Assembly (NCBI GenBank): GCA_020425085.1
Contig: JAGQRW010000001.1
Span: forward strand, 186,001-250,000
DNA length: 64,000 bases
Reading direction: 5' to 3'
From: Paracoccaceae bacterium
Lineage (GTDB): Bacteria; Pseudomonadota; Alphaproteobacteria; Rhodobacterales; Rhodobacteraceae
Shown: positions 1 through 8,890 of the stretch, piece by piece
Layout: each line of letters opens with the position of its first letter
Numbering within the stretch: the first letter of the stretch is position 1
The notes under the pieces: model-generated
Told to the model about the DNA's origin: nothing
Seen by the model: only the letters and a program-made list of their open reading frames with translations
Databases searched by the model: none
Made by a program: the position numbers and the translations under genes

Positions 1-219
1 CAGATCGACCTGACAACCGATGATCGGCTGGATACCCGCACCTGCCAGAACCTCGGACGCCTCAAGGGCGGCGAACATGTTGTTGCTGTCGGTGATTGCC
101 ACCGCAGGCATTTCCGCATCCCGGCAAAGTTTCGGCAGGCCTTTGACGCGCACTGCCCCTTGTAACAGCGAATATTCACTGTGCAGACGAAGATGGATGA
201 ATCGCGGCGCATTGGTCAT
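1..219 (-). CDS. dnaE: DNA polymerase III alpha subunit, N-terminal fragment cut by window edge
   Basis: The first 73 codons of a minus-strand gene are visible, beginning at the ATG at 217-219. The translation opens with the PHP-domain signature of bacterial replicative polymerase alpha subunits (FIHLRLHSEYSLLQGAV, then an AITDSNNMFAALE stretch and an IIGCQVDL strand). PHP domains carry metal-binding histidines in such motifs. The catalytic core lies outside the window, so a DnaE2-type paralog cannot be strictly excluded, although the start looks like DnaE1. Upstream DNA (220-413) separates it from the divergently read xdhA. Confidence 0.85.
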   Translation of the reverse strand, partial: MTNAPRFIHLRLHSEYSLLQGAVRVKGLPKLCRDAEMPAVAITDSNNMFAALEASEVLAGAGIQPIIGCQVDL

Positions 220-413
220 GATGCACCCTAGCGCAGCGGCTGTGCGCGGGAAAGTGGTGCAAAGGCGGTTTGACTACAAAACACTTGTCAGATGACGCTT
301 GGTCCGCTTAGGGTGATCGCCGGACTGACAACCAAAGCCGCGCGTCCGTTTTACGTCGCATCGGGCGGACGCGAACAAGGCATAACGAAAGTAAGGCGGC
401 GGATACCTATGGG

Positions 414-1820
414 ATGGATATCGAGTTTCTTCTGAATGGAGAGACCGTGCGGATTGCAAGCCAGCCTGCGACCCGCACCTTGCTGGACTGGTTGCGTGAA
501 ACACGGAAATTGACCGGCACCAAAGAGGGTTGCAACGAAGGGGACTGCGGTGCCTGCACCGTCATGGTAACCTCGCTGCTGGAGGATAAGTTACAGCATC
601 AGGCGCTGAATGCCTGCATCCTGTTTCTGCCGCAGCTTCATGGCAAGTCGGTGCGCACGGTCGAAGGTCTGAAGGGACCCAAGGGTGAATTGCACCCGGT
701 TCAAACGGCGATGGTCGAACATCACGGAAGCCAGTGCGGTTTTTGCACCCCGGGTTTCGTGATGTCGATGGCGACCGCGCACCAGAACGGATTTCGCAAT
801 CACGACGACATGCTGGCGGGCAATCTTTGCCGCTGCACCGGATACGCACCGATCATCCGCGCCGCTGATGCGGCGGCAAAAATACCGACACCGGATTGGC
901 TTACCGATGAACTGGACCAACTGCAAGCCATGCAGCCGGCCAAAGGACAGGACATCGGCGGGGCCTATATGCCGCAAACCATTGCCGAACTGGCAAACTG
1001 GTACGCCGACAATCCCGATGCCACACTGGTTGGTGGTGCTACGGATGTCGGACTCTGGGTGACCAAAAAACTGGCGTCGCTGCAAAAAATATGTCTGCTT
1101 GGTCAGATTGCCGAAATGCGCCGGATCATCGTCAGTGAAACCGCCATTCGCATCGGCGCCTCGGTCAATCTGAACGAGTTGCAGGAGGTCATGGCCGAAC
1201 ACCATCCGGATTTTGCCGAAATGATCCGCCGTTATGGTTCAAATCAGGTTCGCGGTGCCGCAACCATCGGTGGCAATATCGCCAACGGCTCGCCGATCGG
1301 CGACGGCCCGCCAGCACTGATCGCGCTAGGTGCAACGCTGCATCTGCGACGCGGCGCGGAACGGCGTGACCTGCTGCTTGAGGATTTCTTTGTCGATTAC
1401 GGCAAGCAGGACATTCAACCCGGCGAGTTTGTCGAGGCGGTTTCAGTCCCGCGCCAGACCGACACCCTCAAATGCTACAAGATCTCCAAACGCTTTGATC
1501 AGGATATCTCGGCGGTCTGTGGCTGTTTCAACATCGTGGTGACAGATCAGGTCGTCAAAAGTGTCAGAATTGCCTTTGGCGGTATGGCTGCCACACCGAA
1601 ACGTGCCCTCTTGGTCGAAAAGGCGCTGCTGGGTCAGCCATGGACCGACGCCACCATTCGTAGTGCCATCGGAGAATTTTCCAAGGATTTTCAGCCGATT
1701 GATGACATGCGCGCATCGGCTGCCTACCGCTTGATGGTGGCACGGAACCTGTTGACGCGCTATTTTGCCGAAACCCAGCTAGGGCAGAATTATACCCGCG
1801 TGCTGGAGGTGGACGCATGA
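414..1820 (+). CDS. xdhA: Xanthine dehydrogenase small subunit (2Fe-2S and FAD)
   Basis: Carries electrons from the molybdenum subunit to NAD+ during oxidation of hypoxanthine and xanthine to urate. The first [2Fe-2S] cluster is marked by C40, C45, C48 and C68, the second by C108, C111, C139 and C141 (CGFCTPG and CRCTGY motifs). The FAD domain follows, with LVGGATDVG and TIGGNIANGSPIGD. The length of 468 aa fits bacterial XdhA. It overlaps xdhB by four bases (ATGA), implying translational coupling. The ribosome-binding site before ATG 414 is poor. A small inverted repeat (CGCGTCCG, 341-348 and 366-373) sits in the upstream region. Confidence 0.93.
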   Translation: MDIEFLLNGETVRIASQPATRTLLDWLRETRKLTGTKEGCNEGDCGACTVMVTSLLEDKLQHQALNACILFLPQLHGKSVRTVEGLKGPKGELHPVQTAMVEHHGSQCGFCTPGFVMSMATAHQNGFRNHDDMLAGNLCRCTGYAPIIRAADAAAKIPTPDWLTDELDQLQAMQPAKGQDIGGAYMPQTIAELANWYADNPDATLVGGATDVGLWVTKKLASLQKICLLGQIAEMRRIIVSETAIRIGASVNLNELQEVMAEHHPDFAEMIRRYGSNQVRGAATIGGNIANGSPIGDGPPALIALGATLHLRRGAERRDLLLEDFFVDYGKQDIQPGEFVEAVSVPRQTDTLKCYKISKRFDQDISAVCGCFNIVVTDQVVKSVRIAFGGMAATPKRALLVEKALLGQPWTDATIRSAIGEFSKDFQPIDDMRASAAYRLMVARNLLTRYFAETQLGQNYTRVLEVDA

Positions 1821-4126
1821 GCGTAAACACCCCGATCGCCCATGATTCCGGGCTGATGCATGTAGCGGGCGAGGCACGATATACCGACGATCTTCCTTCG
1901 CCCGAGGGAACCTTGCATCTTGCCTTTGGCCTGTCGGAAATTGCCCATGGCGAGATCGAGGCGATGGATCTTGACCCGGTTCGCAAGGCCCCGGGTGTGA
2001 TTGCGGTTCTGACCGCGCTGGATCTGCCGGGTGACAATGACGTATCAACCGCCGGGCATGATGAACCCCTGTTATCCGACGGCACGCTGCACTATCATGG
2101 GCAGCCGATCTTTCTGGTGATCGCCGACAGCCACCTGGCGGCCCGCAAGGCGGCAAGACTGGCGGCGATTGATTATGTCGAGCGACCTGCCATCCTTGAT
2201 ATCGACGCGGCCATTGCCGCCAACACCGTTATCGAACCCCCCATCGAATTCCTGAAGGGAACACCTGACGAGGCGATCAACAGCGCCCCCCACCGGATCA
2301 GCGGCCGTCTGGAAATCGGCGGCCAGGAACATTTCTACCTGGAAGGTCAGGTAGCCCTTGCCCTGCCGCAGGAAGGCGGCGACATGGTGGTGCATTCATC
2401 AACCCAGCACCCCAGCGAAATTCAGCACAAGGTAGCCGAGGCGCTTTCGCTACCGCTTCATTCGGTCCGGATCGAGGTTCGTCGCATGGGCGGCGGCTTT
2501 GGCGGCAAGGAAAGTCAGGGCAACGCGCTGGCGGTGGCCTGCGCGGTGGCGGCGCGGCAGACCGGGCAGGCCTGCAAGATGCGCTATGACCGCGATGACG
2601 ACATGGTCATCACCGGCAAGCGCCACGAATTTCGCATCGACTATCGGGTTGGATTCGATGCCGAGGGGCGGATCCTGGCTGTCGATTTCACCCAATACGC
2701 CCGATGTGGCTGGAGCCAGGATCTTTCGCTTCCGGTGGCGGATCGTGCCATGCTGCATGCCGACAATGCCTATCATTTGCCGCATGCCCGCATCCGATCA
2801 CACCGGCTGCGAACCAATACCGTTTCCAACACCGCATTTCGCGGCTTTGGCGGCCCGCAGGGGGTGATCGGCATAGAACGTGTGATCGACCATATCGCAC
2901 ATGAACTGATGATCGACCCCACCGAGGTTCGGCGCGTCAACTATTACCAATCCTTCAATCACAAGGCAGGGGAGACCACGCCTTATCATATGGAAGTGAC
3001 CGACAGCATCATCCGCGAGATGGCGGAAAAGCTGGAAAAAACCGCTGAATACAAGGCACGTCGTATTGCGATTGCCGAATGGAACGAAAAAAATCCGATC
3101 CTGAAAAAAGGCATTGCCTTAAGCCCGGTGAAATTCGGTATTTCCTTTACCCTGACATTTCTCAATCAAGCGGGGGCCTTGGTGCATATCTATTCCGATG
3201 GCACCGTCCACCTCAATCATGGTGGCACGGAAATGGGCCAGGGTCTGTTCACCAAGGTGGCACAGGTGGCCGCCGACGCCTTTGGTCTGCCGTTCAAGGC
3301 GATCAAGATCACTGCCACCGATACCGGCAAGGTTCCGAACACTTCGGCCACAGCGGCATCCAGCGGATCTGATCTGAACGGCATGGCGGTCAAGGCGGCG
3401 TGTGACCAGCTTCGCAACCGGCTGATCCAGTTTCTGAAAACCGAACACGGGGTCAAACCCGCCGAGATCAAATTCGCTGATGGCAAGGTTCATGTCGGCA
3501 AGAAGGTGTTCACCTTTGCCCAAATCGCCGCCGCTGCTTATCAGAATCGCGTTTCGCTGTCCTCGACCGGCTTTTACGCCACGCCGGATATCGAATGGGA
3601 CCGCATCAGGGGTCGCGGGCGACCATTCTATTATTTCGCCTATGGTGTCGCTGTGACCGAGGTGGTTATCGACAGCCTGACCGGCGAAAACCGCATTCTC
3701 AGGGCCGATATCTTGCATGATGTCGGCCGCTCGCTGAACCCGGCGATAGATATCGGCCAGATCGAAGGCGGCTATGTGCAGGGCGTTGGCTGGCTTACCA
3801 CCGAGGAACTGGTCTGGGACAAACGCGGCAGGCTGATGACGCACGCGCCTTCCACCTACAAGATCCCCGCCTGCTCCGACCGGCCGGATATTTTCAACAT
3901 CGAACTTTGGCAGCGTGGTCTCAATCGCGAGAAAACCGTCTATCGCTCCAAAGCGGTAGGTGAGCCGCCGTTGATGCTGGGTATATCGGCCTTTCTGGCG
4001 CTGTCCAACGCAATTCGCGCCTGCGGCGATGGCACCGTATATCCGGCCCTGAACGCGCCCGCTACCGCTGAACAAATCCTTTTCGCCATTGAACGCCAGC
4101 GCAACGGCGGCAGAAACGGGAGCTAG
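1817..4126 (+). CDS. xdhB: Xanthine dehydrogenase molybdenum subunit
   Basis: Large catalytic subunit, 769 aa, binding molybdopterin and hydroxylating purines at the Mo centre. The residues known to matter in Rhodobacter capsulatus XDH are present: E232 in GGGFGGKE, R310 in VADRAMLH, and the base-catalysis glutamate in VGEPP (E716 here; E730 in R. capsulatus). This supports true purine specificity rather than an aldehyde oxidase. The SRPBCC-free, two-gene XdhAB architecture is typical of proteobacteria. The usual third gene, xdhC (Mo-cofactor sulfuration and insertion), does not follow; the next gene is an ABC transporter 48 bp downstream. Confidence 0.93.
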   Translation: MSVNTPIAHDSGLMHVAGEARYTDDLPSPEGTLHLAFGLSEIAHGEIEAMDLDPVRKAPGVIAVLTALDLPGDNDVSTAGHDEPLLSDGTLHYHGQPIFLVIADSHLAARKAARLAAIDYVERPAILDIDAAIAANTVIEPPIEFLKGTPDEAINSAPHRISGRLEIGGQEHFYLEGQVALALPQEGGDMVVHSSTQHPSEIQHKVAEALSLPLHSVRIEVRRMGGGFGGKESQGNALAVACAVAARQTGQACKMRYDRDDDMVITGKRHEFRIDYRVGFDAEGRILAVDFTQYARCGWSQDLSLPVADRAMLHADNAYHLPHARIRSHRLRTNTVSNTAFRGFGGPQGVIGIERVIDHIAHELMIDPTEVRRVNYYQSFNHKAGETTPYHMEVTDSIIREMAEKLEKTAEYKARRIAIAEWNEKNPILKKGIALSPVKFGISFTLTFLNQAGALVHIYSDGTVHLNHGGTEMGQGLFTKVAQVAADAFGLPFKAIKITATDTGKVPNTSATAASSGSDLNGMAVKAACDQLRNRLIQFLKTEHGVKPAEIKFADGKVHVGKKVFTFAQIAAAAYQNRVSLSSTGFYATPDIEWDRIRGRGRPFYYFAYGVAVTEVVIDSLTGENRILRADILHDVGRSLNPAIDIGQIEGGYVQGVGWLTTEELVWDKRGRLMTHAPSTYKIPACSDRPDIFNIELWQRGLNREKTVYRSKAVGEPPLMLGISAFLALSNAIRACGDGTVYPALNAPATAEQILFAIERQRNGGRNGS

Positions 4127-4174
4127 ACCAATCCAGGATCAAGCCCGCCCCGGAACCATGAAGGAGCCCGCCTC

Positions 4175-5701
4175 GTGACGATATTGCTGAAGCTTGAAGG
4201 TCTGACCAAGGCCTATCCCGGCGTTATCGCCAATGACGATGTCAGTTTTGAAGTCAAGGCTGGTGAAATCCATGCACTTTTAGGCGAAAACGGTGCCGGG
4301 AAATCGACACTGGTCAAAATGATTTATGGGCTGGTGCGCCCCGACAAGGGCAAAATGACCTTCAATGGCGAGGTTTTCCAGCCCGCCGAACCACGCGCGG
4401 CCCGCGCATCCGGTGTCGCCATGGTATTTCAGCATTTTTCACTGTTTGATGCGCTTAGCGTTGCCGAAAACATATCGCTTGGCATGGAAAATCCACCATC
4501 CCGGCGTGAGCTTTCGGCGCGCATCCGCGAAGTGTCGAACGATTACAAGCTGCCGCTTGATCCAAACCGCATCATTGGTGATCTTTCTGTCGGTGAACGC
4601 CAGCGGGTCGAGATCATTCGTTGCCTGTTACAAAACCCCAAGCTTTTGATCATGGATGAGCCAACCTCGGTTCTGACCCCGCAAGAAGTGGATGTACTGT
4701 TTGAAACCCTGCGCAAACTGGCCAGCGAAGGTACCTCGATCCTCTATATCTCGCACAAACTGGAAGAAATCCGCTCCCTTTGCGACCAGGCAACAATCCT
4801 CAGGCTCGGCAAGGTGATCGACAGTTGTGTGCCATCTGAGCAGACGGCACGAAAACTGGCGGAAATGATGGTAGGACAGGCGCTGATCACCCCCACCAGA
4901 AAAGACCAGAAAACCGGTGATGTGGTTTTGAAGGTTTCAAATCTGACTGTACCCTCAAGCAACCCCTTCGGCACGACGCTGAAGAATATCGCGCTGGCGG
5001 TTCGATCGGGTGAGGTACTGGGTATCGGCGGCGTCGCGGGCAACGGTCAGGATGAATTGCTGCTGGCGCTTAGCGGCGAAACCCGCGTGGCACAGGATGA
5101 GATCAGCGTCGATGGCAAACCCGTCGGCAATCTCGGCCCGAATGAGCGGCGAAAACTGGGGCTGCTTACCGCACCCGAGGAACGCCTTGGCCATTCCGCC
5201 GCCCCCGATATGAGCCTGGTGGAAAACACCATGCTGACGGCGGCGGTACGCGAAAACCTTGCCCGAAACGGGTTCCTGCGATGGAATGCCGCCAAGGATT
5301 TTGCCGAAACCATCGTCAAGAAATTCGATGTGCGAACCCCCAGCGTGAACAATGCCGCGAAATCCCTTTCCGGCGGCAATTTGCAGAAATTCGTGATCGG
5401 CCGCGAGGTCTTGCAAAACCCGCGGGTTCTGGTGATCAACCAACCGACCTGGGGGGTTGACGCATCCGCTGCGGCCGACATCCGCCAGGCGCTGATGTTT
5501 TTGGCCGAAGAAGGTGCAGCCGTGGTCGTGGTCAGTCAGGATCTTGATGAACTGCTGGAGGTTTCCGACCAGCTTGCCATTCTGAACGAAGGGCGGCTGA
5601 CCAGCCCGGTAGCAACCGCAAGCCTTAACATGGATGACATCGGCCTGATGATGGGCGGCGGGGCGCAGACCGAAATGGAGGCACAACATGTTTCATCTTG
5701 A
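4175..5701 (+). CDS. BMP-type nucleoside/purine ABC importer, ATP-binding protein
   Basis: A 508-aa protein with two fused ABC domains, as in sugar and nucleoside importers of the RbsA/NupA type. Domain one has a normal Walker A (GENGAGKST), signature (LSVGERQR) and Walker B (LLIMDEPT). Domain two has a degenerate Walker A (GVAGNGQDE), but keeps the signature LSGGNLQ and a Walker B-like LVINQPTWG, in which the catalytic aspartate-glutamate pair is altered; this is typical of the second site in the family. The GTG start at 4175 is chosen because AAGGAG lies eight bases upstream. Its position directly after xdhAB suggests purine or nucleoside uptake. Confidence 0.9.
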   Translation: MTILLKLEGLTKAYPGVIANDDVSFEVKAGEIHALLGENGAGKSTLVKMIYGLVRPDKGKMTFNGEVFQPAEPRAARASGVAMVFQHFSLFDALSVAENISLGMENPPSRRELSARIREVSNDYKLPLDPNRIIGDLSVGERQRVEIIRCLLQNPKLLIMDEPTSVLTPQEVDVLFETLRKLASEGTSILYISHKLEEIRSLCDQATILRLGKVIDSCVPSEQTARKLAEMMVGQALITPTRKDQKTGDVVLKVSNLTVPSSNPFGTTLKNIALAVRSGEVLGIGGVAGNGQDELLLALSGETRVAQDEISVDGKPVGNLGPNERRKLGLLTAPEERLGHSAAPDMSLVENTMLTAAVRENLARNGFLRWNAAKDFAETIVKKFDVRTPSVNNAAKSLSGGNLQKFVIGREVLQNPRVLVINQPTWGVDASAAADIRQALMFLAEEGAAVVVVSQDLDELLEVSDQLAILNEGRLTSPVATASLNMDDIGLMMGGGAQTEMEAQHVSS

Positions 5702-6773
5702 ACCACGGCCACAGACCTCAAAGCTCTGGATTGCGATCACTCCGCTTCTGGCTGTCGTCGCCACCATGATTGCCGGTGGCATCCTGTTTGCCTTTCTTGG
5801 CAAGGATCCGTTTGTATCGATCCGCCTGATTTTCTGGGATCCGTTATTTGGTGATTTTGCCTTTTACTATCGCCCGCAACTGCTGGTGAAAGGTGCGCCG
5901 CTGATCCTGATCGCCATCGGCCTTTCGCTGGGGTTTCGCGCTGGCATCTGGAACATCGGAGCCGAGGGGCAGTATATCATCGGTGCCATTTGCGGTGCCG
6001 CAGTGGGGCTGGCATTCTACCCGATGGAAAGCTGGCTGATCTTTCCCCTGATGATCCTTGCAGGGGCGTTGGGCGGTACGCTTTGGGCAATGATACCGGC
6101 CATTCTGAAGGTCAGGTACGGCACCAACGAGATCCTGGTTTCTTTGATGCTGGTCTACGTGGCTGAAAAACTGCTGGCGTCCATGTCGCTGGGATTGCTG
6201 AAGAACCCAGAAGGTCACGGGTTTCCGGGTTCGCGCAACTTGCGCGACTATGCATCGGCATTCAATGATGAATTGTTTGCCGGGACCGGAATGCACTGGG
6301 GGGTGGCGGCAGCGTTCATTGCCGTGATCCTGGCCTATGTTCTGCTAAATCGGCATATGCTTGGCTTTCAGATTCGCCTGACCGGACAGGCGCCAAGGGC
6401 GGCACGGTTTGCCGGGGTCAACCCGCCGCGTCTGATCTTGTTCTGCCTTGGCACCTCGGGGATGCTGGCGGGGCTTGCAGGCATGTTCGAGGTTAGCGGC
6501 CCATCCGGGCAGATCAGCATCGACTTCAACACCGGCTATGGGTTCACTGCGATCATCGTTGCCTTTCTGGGGCGGTTGCATCCGGTGGGCATTCTGTTGG
6601 CGGGTCTGCTGTTGGCACTTACCTATATCGGCGGTGAAATCGCCCAGGGGCAGTTGAACCTGCCTGCGGCGGCGATCCAGTTGTTTCAGGGTATGTTGCT
6701 GTTCTTTCTTCTGGCGGTTGACCTCTTGAGCAATTTTCGCATCCGCCTGAACCAGCGCAAGGAGAGCATCTGA
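5688..6773 (+). CDS. BMP-type nucleoside/purine ABC importer, permease 1
   Basis: Inner-membrane permease, 361 aa, of the BPD_transp_2 family used by ribose, branched-chain and nucleoside importers. Hydrophobic segments run through most of the chain, and the NIGAEGQYIIGA stretch with the GTNEILVSLM motif is characteristic of the NupP/YufP-like half. It starts inside the end of the ATPase gene (14-base overlap) and overlaps the next permease by one base, so the three are co-translated. The substrate is inferred from context (next to xanthine dehydrogenase) and not from a binding residue. Confidence 0.9.
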   Translation: MFHLEPRPQTSKLWIAITPLLAVVATMIAGGILFAFLGKDPFVSIRLIFWDPLFGDFAFYYRPQLLVKGAPLILIAIGLSLGFRAGIWNIGAEGQYIIGAICGAAVGLAFYPMESWLIFPLMILAGALGGTLWAMIPAILKVRYGTNEILVSLMLVYVAEKLLASMSLGLLKNPEGHGFPGSRNLRDYASAFNDELFAGTGMHWGVAAAFIAVILAYVLLNRHMLGFQIRLTGQAPRAARFAGVNPPRLILFCLGTSGMLAGLAGMFEVSGPSGQISIDFNTGYGFTAIIVAFLGRLHPVGILLAGLLLALTYIGGEIAQGQLNLPAAAIQLFQGMLLFFLLAVDLLSNFRIRLNQRKESI

Positions 6774-7705
6774 TGGATCTGAGTGCGATTGATCCGATGC
6801 TGTTGCTGGCATCGCTGATGGCGGCATCGACACCGGTATTGCTGGCGGCGATCGGTGAACTGGTGGTGGAAAAATCCGGCGTCCTGAACCTCGGGGTCGA
6901 GGGGATGATGATCACCGGCGCCATTTGTGGTTTTGCCATCGCGGTTGAATCCGGTTCTCCGATGCTGGGGTTTCTTGGGGCGGCCGTGTGCGGGGCGCTG
7001 TTGTCGATGCTGTTTGCCTGGCTTACCCAATACGCGCTGGCCAATCAGGTGGCATCCGGCCTTGCGCTGACGATGTTCGGCCTTGGCCTCAGTTCGCTGA
7101 TCGGCCAAGGCTATCAGGGTATCAAACCACCTGCGACCCACGATCTGAACATCCCGCTGATCAGCGATATTCCAGTGATCGGGCCGATTCTGTTTCAACA
7201 CGATCCGCTGGTATATTTCAGCATCGCGCTGGTTGCAGCAGTCTGGGCGATGCTGAAATTCAGCCGCGCCGGACTGATCCTGCGTTCGGTCGGCGAAAAC
7301 CATTCGGCAGCGCATGCACTTGGTTACAAGGTGGTAAGGATCCGCGTTCTTGCCATCATGTTCGGTGGTGCCTGTGCCGGATTGGGTGGCGCTTATTTAT
7401 CGCTGATCCAGGTGCCGCAGTGGACCGAAGGCATGACGGCAGGTGCAGGCTGGATTGCGCTGGCACTGGTGGTATTCGCCAGTTGGAAACCCTGGCGGGT
7501 GATCCTTGGGGCTTATCTTTTTGGCGGCATCTCGATCCTGCAGTTGAATCTTCAGGCGGTGGGTGTGAATATCCCTGTCGCCTACCTTGCGATGGCACCT
7601 TATGTCGTTACCATCGTGGTGCTGGTGATCATTTCGTCTGACCGCAAGCGCGTCAGCCTCAACGCCCCGGCTTCGCTTGGCCGGGTGTTCCACGCCTCGC
7701 ACTGA
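6773..7705 (+). CDS. BMP-type nucleoside/purine ABC importer, permease 2
   Basis: Second inner-membrane permease, 310 aa, of the same family (NupQ/YufQ-like). The NLGVEGMMITGA segment near residue 45 and the SVGENHSAAHALGYKV cytoplasmic loop, which meets the ATPase, are family hallmarks. It forms a heterodimer with the preceding permease. The ATG uses the last base of the previous stop codon. A 54-base gap with a good ribosome-binding site leads to the binding-protein gene, so all four components are in one transcription unit. Confidence 0.9.
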   Translation: MDLSAIDPMLLLASLMAASTPVLLAAIGELVVEKSGVLNLGVEGMMITGAICGFAIAVESGSPMLGFLGAAVCGALLSMLFAWLTQYALANQVASGLALTMFGLGLSSLIGQGYQGIKPPATHDLNIPLISDIPVIGPILFQHDPLVYFSIALVAAVWAMLKFSRAGLILRSVGENHSAAHALGYKVVRIRVLAIMFGGACAGLGGAYLSLIQVPQWTEGMTAGAGWIALALVVFASWKPWRVILGAYLFGGISILQLNLQAVGVNIPVAYLAMAPYVVTIVVLVIISSDRKRVSLNAPASLGRVFHASH

Positions 7706-7759
7706 TGCAGGCAATTCAAACGGGTCGCATTTGCGGCCATCAACAGGAAGGAAAGTTCA

Positions 7760-8833
7760 ATGAGACCAATTAAAACCATCGCGGCGGGCATTGCCCTTGC
7801 GGTCGGCCTTGGCGGTGCGGCATTGGCTGCCGACAAGACCAAGGTCGGATTCATCTATGTCGGCCCGATCGGTGACGGCGGATATACCTATCAACACGAT
7901 CAGGGCCGCCTTGCGGTCGAAAAACACTTCGGCGACAAGGTTGAAACCGTCTATCAGGAAAGCGTGCCGGAAGGCGCCGACGCCGAACGCGCCATCACCC
8001 AGATGGCGCTGAATGGTGCCGACCTGATCTTTACCACCTCATTCGGTTTCATGGATCCCACGGTTGCCGTGGCCAAGAAGTTTCCCAACGTGAAATTCGA
8101 ACACGCAACCGGATTCAAGCGGGCCGACAACCTTGGTACCTATTCGGCGCGTTTTTACGAAGGACGCACCGTGATCGGCACCATTGCCGGCCGCATGACC
8201 AAGACCAACAAGATCGGCTATATCGGCGCTTATCCGATTCCCGAGGTGATCCGTGGTATCAACGCCGCCTTTATTGCCGCCAGAAAGGTCAACCCGGATG
8301 TCGAGTTCAACATCGTCTGGGCCTATACTTGGTTTGATCCGGCCAAAGAGGCAGACGCCGCCAAGGCCCTGCTGGAACAGGGCGCCGACGTAATCCTGCA
8401 ACATACCGATTCGACCGCACCAAGTGCAGCAGCCGAAAAGGCCGGCAACGTGATCACCTTCGGCCAGGCATCAGACATGGCCGAATACAAACCACGGCCG
8501 CGGGTTTCCTCGATCATCGACAACTGGGCACCTTATTATATCGAACGTGTACAGGCGGTGATGGATGGCACCTGGAAAAGCGATGACACCTGGTCGGGCA
8601 TCGGCGCGGGCATGGTTGAAATCGGCGAGATCACCGGCGTTCCCGATGACGTGAAGAAAGAGGCCGAAGGCATCCGCGACCAGATCGCTGCGGGCACGCT
8701 GCATCCATTCACCGGTCCGCTGAACAAGCAGGATGGTACGCCATGGCTGGCGGCCGGTGAAACTGCCGATGATGGCACATTGCTGGGCATGAATTTCTAT
8801 GTCGAAGGCATCAAGGGTGAATTGCCCAAGTGA
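7760..8833 (+). CDS. BMP family periplasmic substrate-binding protein of the purine/nucleoside importer
   Basis: A 357-aa exported binding protein of the BmpA/PnrA family (Bmp domain). Residues 1-23 form a signal peptide ending AALAAD, then KVGFIYVGPIGDGGYTYQHD opens the mature domain. The family binds nucleosides or, in some proteobacteria, purine bases. A strong AGGAAGG ribosome-binding site precedes the ATG. Being last in the operon and followed by a strong hairpin terminator, it closes the xdhAB-importer unit. I infer uptake of purine compounds for the xanthine dehydrogenase; lipoprotein attachment is not indicated because no lipobox cysteine is present. Confidence 0.9.
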   Translation: MRPIKTIAAGIALAVGLGGAALAADKTKVGFIYVGPIGDGGYTYQHDQGRLAVEKHFGDKVETVYQESVPEGADAERAITQMALNGADLIFTTSFGFMDPTVAVAKKFPNVKFEHATGFKRADNLGTYSARFYEGRTVIGTIAGRMTKTNKIGYIGAYPIPEVIRGINAAFIAARKVNPDVEFNIVWAYTWFDPAKEADAAKALLEQGADVILQHTDSTAPSAAAEKAGNVITFGQASDMAEYKPRPRVSSIIDNWAPYYIERVQAVMDGTWKSDDTWSGIGAGMVEIGEITGVPDDVKKEAEGIRDQIAAGTLHPFTGPLNKQDGTPWLAAGETADDGTLLGMNFYVEGIKGELPK

Positions 8834-8854
8834 TCCGCACCACCCGAAAATCGC

Positions 8855-8882
8855 AAAAGGCCCGCCACCGTGCGGGCCTTTT
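8855..8882. terminator. Bidirectional intrinsic terminator
   Basis: An 11-base perfect stem (AAAAGGCCCGC with GCGGGCCTTTT) encloses the loop CACCGT. A-runs on one side and T-runs on the other allow it to work for the importer operon on the plus strand and for the converging exporter gene on the minus strand. Confidence 0.85.
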
Positions 8883-8890
8883 CATTTGGT

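Noticed and set aside
3119-4075. 318-codon minus-strand frame opposite xdhB
   Set aside because: Shadow of xdhB with low-complexity translation.
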